Source of the DNA: Telmatactis stephensoni
Lineage: Eukaryota > Cnidaria > Anthozoa > Actiniaria > Isophelliidae
NCBI GenBank assembly: GCA_029948255.1
Contig: JALIZF010001918.1
Coordinates: 372,001 to 436,000 of the forward strand
DNA: 64,000 nucleotides
Direction: 5' to 3'
The notes beneath the pieces are model-generated. The model was given only the letters and a program-made list of their open reading frames with translations. It had not been told where the DNA came from and searched no databases. This document shows, one piece after another, positions 58,761-64,000 of this stretch. The first letter of the stretch is position 1. The number at the start of each line of letters is the position of its first letter. The position numbers were made by a program, and so were the translations under genes.

Positions 58761-58920
58761 CAAAGGACACCTGAATAAGACAGACACCTCTTTACAACGC
58801 AGAACTGATACCATTTGCTGTTCACTCTCTGCCAAAATCAGTTATTTTACTGTAACTAAACTCTCTATACGACGGACACCTCTCTAAAACGGAGAGTTGG
58901 TGGTGTCCGTCTCTGACAGT
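58761..58920. repeat. Dispersed GAGGTGTCCGTTTTA-type repeat, copy 2 (inverted)
   Basis: AAAGGACACCTGAATAAGACAG, then GACACCTCTTTACAACG, then CGGACACCTCTCTAAAACGG are mutually related. They match the repeat at 50695-50875 in reverse complement. The last block is followed by GGTGTCCGTCTC, making a small inverted pair. Confidence 0.55.
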
Positions 58921-59224
58921 TCAATGTTTACAGTTGAGCAGATTATTTGTTACTACGTTAAACAAGTCAGACATCGTCACTTACGACAAACCAACACAGC
59001 AAATTTCACCCGACTAAGAAAATACACGGCACTGCCACGAAGTGGTTCTAAGCATTACCTTTACATTCTAAGCATTACTTTTTCACATGAATGAATTCTG
59101 ATCTATAGAGACTATAGCCATAAGCAGGGCTTATCTTTTAATTTCCTGTATAAACACCGAGTCTGTCATTGCTTTTATATGTAACGGCCCCTTGAAAGCG
59201 AGAGAATTTCTGTTGCCTTATTAT

Positions 59225-59440
59225 AAAGGCCGGTACACACAAAGGGTTTTGCTCCAGGGTACAACCAGTATGTCACAATTTGCTCATGGCATCATGCTCC
59301 CGGGGGAGAAAATAGTGCTCCCGAGAATCGCCGATTATATGCATGAAATCTTTGGTACACACGAAAGAGCTTTGGATCGTGGATCGTGTCCCTTGGAACA
59401 TGTCCCCGGAAGTAAACCCTTTCGTGATGTACTGGCCTTA
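59225..59440. repeat. MITE with AAGGCCGGTACA termini
   Basis: The left end AAAGGCCGGTACACACAAAG and right end CTTTCGTGATGTACTGGCCTT are inverted with a few mismatches. Adjacent GGTTTTGCTCCAGGG and CCCCGGAAGTAAACCC continue the pairing. The 115-codon open frame across it (59192-59539) has no recognisable domain and is attributed to the element. Confidence 0.65.
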
Positions 59441-62400
59441 GTAGTTTCTTTTACCCGCACACACGCATTTCAGGTGCGCACAAAAGTGACCCGTTATCAC
59501 CCAAAACAACTGTTCTTCATGTCAACAATAAATATTTAATGAGCGTTTGTTTACAGCTTCATTGTAGTTGTTGACATGTACTATGTTCACTTATTTTTGT
59601 TTCTTTTTCTATTTTACAAGTTTTGGAGTTAACTTCAGTATTTGAACGCACAATAAAGTACTTGGAAAACTATTTCGTGTCAACAATCGATAATACTGCT
59701 TAGCGATCTTTTAAAAGTTTCAAAACTTATTTCAAGAGGCAGGCTCTCAACAAAGACGGTCAGTAACCAACATTTTTTTGGTAAATTAAAGTTTTAGTGT
59801 TATTCTAGCACTTTTTACATGTTCAACAACTCAAAAATTGTTTACATCCAAAGAGTAAATTTTTCCTTTACTCTCTGACATATACCTCGTTGCGGTCGAT
59901 GCATAAACAAGTGATTCAAGTGGATTTATATTTAGACTCTGCATACCTGCTCTATTTTCGTGACAATTGCCTTCCAAATTCTAACTCAATGATCTCGAGG
60001 GTATATTTAGACGTAGTCAGAACAGAAAATCATACAGATGACTTAGTATGTTTTATTGTAAAATGGTAATGTCATTGTAAAACTTTGTTTCTGAGTGTTT
60101 GGGCTCTAGAGCCGGGTGAGCTTGGGGTAGCACCAACAGGTTAGGGTTCTATAAAGAGTTCTTAGAGTGTTTTGATTTCCTTGAGTCTAGTGCAGGTGTG
60201 TCATGAGGGTCGGGGACATTTTCTCTCAAGATTGCCTCCATGTCCCACTTAGCAATTTCGAGTAAAACGTATCTCTACCACCCCAGAGTCTATGCAAATT
60301 TTTAATGAAAGGCGCCAAAAATCTTGCAACAGGTTCGACAAATGGACAATTTATCTTGAGTTTGACAGTTAAAACTGGTACTCTATATAGACCTTCGGGG
60401 CATCGTGTTATAAATGAATTGAATAACCAGTCGATGCACCATTAGCCCTCAAAAACAGCTTCATTCCCTACATTCTTGGACCAGCCATGGATTCAAATGT
60501 TGTCCTTGTAAATTAGTTTGTAGTAATTAATGAGTCCTAGAGTTGAGTACAAGATATAGGTAGGGCTAAGTCACGCGATTAGCCCACTAACGACCTGTCT
60601 GAAACTTACATAGTTTGAATTCATAAAGTTTCAAAAACAACAACTCGTGGAAAAAAACTGATATAGAATCACTCATGATAGGAATTAGCGAAAATATGCT
60701 GAGAATATGAGTGGGTGGACTGAGATTGTGAAAGAAACCACTACGCAAAGGAAATGTATTATTTTCTAATAGGCCACCAGTTTCACGTCATGTGGTAAAC
60801 TAATTTTGTAATGATTTAGAATGAAAACATCTTACAAAGAACGACATCGCTATTAAAGAAAATGTTCAAAGAACTGGTACCCAAAAATAAGAACCGGTAC
60901 CCCAAACTAAAGATAGAAAGAATATGGTTAAAAATAGATACAAACGCATCGTCGCCCCCTACGTGTCCATGATTTCCGACACACCTGAGCTAGAGAGCAC
61001 GGTATCAACGCGAGGCCTCGCGAGCTGTCCCGCGCAGACAGTGATGCATGCCTTCGGCGTCTTGACTCTTGAGCAGACAAAGGGTTTAGTAGAAACAATT
61101 GAGTGTCTTCAAGTGGCTTTGAGCCAAAAGGAATCAAAATAATTCTTATTCACGAAAAGCCATCCATGGTACTAAAACATACGTTGAAAAGCACAATTCG
61201 AGCTATCTTAAAAACTTAGGACAATTTACTAATGAACAAGTGTTTTAGTTGATAAATAAACAGAGAAACTCAGCATCTAAGTTTCGTGTACCATGGTAAA
61301 TCTCTTAAACCCAAAACATTTAGCAGCGATTATAAGATTAACTGGAATTAGGGAGCCTTTCAACAGGATTAACACCCTGAGAACAACCCTGAGTGCTGTG
61401 TATGCGATACCAACTACACGTGTTCGGTGTGAAATCCAAAGAGTCTACAAATAAACAAAATATATACTTAAGTAATCAGGAAGGCGCACAACCGCACGAG
61501 ATGTCTACAAGAGTTTACGCTCATCACGCTCATCGCTTTTCGACGGCGAATTCATTAAGATTCTTGCAGAGCCACCTAGTAACTGAAGGGGCTTGAAGGA
61601 AAACATTATGTCTTTACGTGCGGTAGTTAGGACTCGGGATGACTTTGAAGAGTGCACTGTTATCACAATAAAACAATTAGTGTACGTTACAAGGTCTAAT
61701 TACAAGGACAATACGGAAACGTATCAGGGATACAGGATACGAACAAGTGTTAGCTTATTTTAAACAAACTCCTACTAAGTTGAAGTGATCCTTCAGAAAA
61801 GTAGATCAGCTATATTGGTCTGCAAATGACGGTTTGCTGGACACAGCTATTGAAAACATCATCAAAGAACATGCTGGCCCTTTAACAATAACAATATGTT
61901 CTACAGCAATAACCCTAACCAAATCTAATACCGATCTAACTTCGATCGAAACGAAGAAATAGGACGTCTATAAATGCACATTTTCAAGAAATTGCTTCCA
62001 TTAGACTACACCCATGCATAAGAAAACCGAGATAAGGGTAGCAAGTTGCAGGTGACCATATTGCAGCCAACGTTTTTAATGCGTTGCGGGAGAAGGTCCT
62101 GAGAAAAGACAATTTAAGTGCGACCCGAATTGGACCTCCTACATCTTGCGACGATGAAATGATTAACACCTTTGAGAGTGTTTTAAAAAACTAAGCTACT
62201 TTTATAATAAATTGTTCTGCTTTGCTTTTTTGAAGATAAGCTTTTAACCGAATTCGATTTGTTGAACAAATAATAATAATCAAAATGTAGCTAGAATTTT
62301 TTTCAAGCAGTTTAGCTTCACCGCTTCCGTACTTGTTCAAGAACGATGGGAGACGTTAACAGGAATCGATCCTTGAAGCAGTCGTCACCTTTTCATGAGT

Positions 62401-64000
62401 TGTTTCAACATATAGTTGTGCTATCTAGCGTTGAGGACCCAGATAATTGGACAGGAATAGGCCCTTCTGAAATCTATCGTCACAAACCAAACAAAAATAT
62501 CGTCACAAACCTATTTTTTTATTAAAAATACTAGTGGCTCTTAATTTATTGGGCGGTGATGAGCGTTAACCTTTAGGTGACTTTTGTAGTAATTCAGGAA
62601 GTGGTCACTGGAAGCAATTATAATGTAAATGTATTTCTTCCGCGCATGGGAACAACCAAGGGCGAATGGCGACCATCCTTCCAGGGAGCGATATATGTAA
62701 ACAAATAAGTAAGTGAATAAACTATCAAAATCGTTTAACATCGAAAAACTTTTCTTTTTAGCAACTGTAGTGGTATTGTCCCGAACAACGGAGCGTCAAG
62801 AGTTTGATAATTTCAGGACACCACGTCGACACTTGTGAACCACTTCAAAAACTTCTCAAATAAATCTGGTCCTTTCAAGTCATGGATTAGACCAAGTAGC
62901 TTTATCAAATCAGACCAATATATTTTCACGAACACAAACGGATCTCATAAAGACACTTGGAGTTATTCTCCATGAAGCCTCCAGGAGAGACCGGAAGGAC
63001 CAGCGCCTCCCTGGAACCGTTAATCTTTAAGAATGTTCAATTGAAATAAATGCAAAGAGATTCAATTGAAATAAATGTAAACGGAATTCTAAAACTTTCA
63101 TGGATGCTCACGGAACATTTGGAAATGAACATCAAGGGGCACTCTGTTTTTGAATGGCTAATTTATGCAGAGGCGCGAGAAAGGGAGGGGCAATGTTGTA
63201 GACCACTTTCAGCCGAAGTACTATACATCTTCTTTCGCAAAGCAGGTATAACTTCAAGCTGAAGTTTTCAAAATACATAAGTCACAATAATATATATTTG
63301 AATTTGTCATTGCATGTGTTGGAATTTTATTTTGTTTGGGAATTATGCAAGTAACAAGTAAGCACAAATTTCCTCGTTTGGCGTTAACTGTACTGGGGTG
63401 TAAGTGGATCCAACTTACAAAGAATCAACATATTAGATACAAACACATAGCAAAAATACGTTAAAAAGGCAAACGCTTTATCAGTGTAAGCTCTCGTATT
63501 AGCTTGGCTACAAGAAAGCACAAACAAAATATAGTACATCAGTAATACCTGAAGCAGGACGGAAGAAGCGACGGCAGTGACATTTTATAGTGAGAAGTAG
63601 CGCAACAGCAATTGTAGAAAATGTTAATACGTAATATAATTGTAAAAGAACTGAATAGCATTGTCCGGCTCAATCAGCATCAGTAGCAGTACATCCATAA
63701 AAGAGAAAGTTCTAAAAACTTTTTAAAAAGGTATAAATATCAGACTACTACAAAAGATGCTTCACAGTACTTAGAATAAAAATAGAATCTTGCTCACACT
63801 AGCAACGCTAAGACTTGGTGTTATCAGGAATTATCACACTGCTAAGAGGCAATACATTACCAAGTCTGCGTAAGTTACTTTTGTATGTGACGCCTGTGAG
63901 AACCAAGTTCAAGTGTTTTCCCTCCCACCTCTTGGGCTCAATTTAAACTACTCGCACCCTTTCTTTGAAGATGATGTGCGCGGGCATAACCCAAGTATAC
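59441..64000. other. Gene-poor right end of the window
   Basis: No supported gene in 4.5 kb. A locally GC-rich 72-codon frame at 60924-61142 (plus) ends LVETIECLQVALSQKESK and could be an exon, but no domain or clear splice partner is seen. A 70-codon frame at 63050-63262 is similarly unassigned. A tandem ATTCAATTGAAATAAATG word lies near 63037-63078. Confidence 0.35.

Noticed and set aside
59192..59539. 115-codon plus-strand frame
   Set aside because: Spans an element with inverted AAGGCC ends. The peptide has no known motif.

Overview
This looks like a piece of a cnidarian nuclear genome, most likely an anthozoan such as a stony coral. The DNA is AT-rich and intron-bearing, with long gene-poor stretches. 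It is dense in short foldback (MITE-like) elements and tRNA-derived SINE remnants. Its recognisable proteins are an Msx-class homeobox gene and a tandem pair of rhodopsin-class peptide-receptor-like GPCRs of the kind greatly expanded in corals and anemones. The clade is inferred from general knowledge of these families, not from a database search.

Layout. 1-9.9 kb: no recognised host gene. It holds several independent foldback elements (321-400, 1229-1695, 2790-3109, 3370-3590, 8402-8586, 9644-9924), a split direct repeat (4554-4996) and a 59-codon remnant of a retroelement GIY-YIG endonuclease (6495-6674). 10.1-17.7 kb: two tandem, same-strand, two-exon GPCR genes with the intron at the same codon. 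The first (10108-11762) is broken by at least four frameshifts. The second (15786-17680) is intact and encodes 351 aa. Both introns carry mobile-element debris. 17.7-40.9 kb: about 23 kb with no recognised gene except a candidate 41-residue single-pass membrane microprotein (34202-34327, minus). Repeats here include a compact hairpin element with a hammerhead-ribozyme-like core (25788-25939) and an AATAAA plus A39 tract (26801-26879). 40.97-41.96 kb: a complete two-exon Msx gene on the minus strand (256 aa) with two Groucho-type eh1 motifs, a W-M hexapeptide-like motif and a canonical Msx homeodomain. 42-64 kb: no recognised gene. The main item is a 1.85 kb minisatellite (54714-56565). Its 72/78 bp units match one arm of a foldback element sitting about 35 kb away (19580-19717), and their length, a multiple of three, creates long spurious reading frames on both strands.

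The two biological themes are separate. One is local duplication and decay of a peptide-type GPCR. The other is a developmental homeobox gene in a gene-poor, possibly regulatory landscape. No operon-like arrangement, CRISPR array, rRNA or intact tRNA gene was seen.
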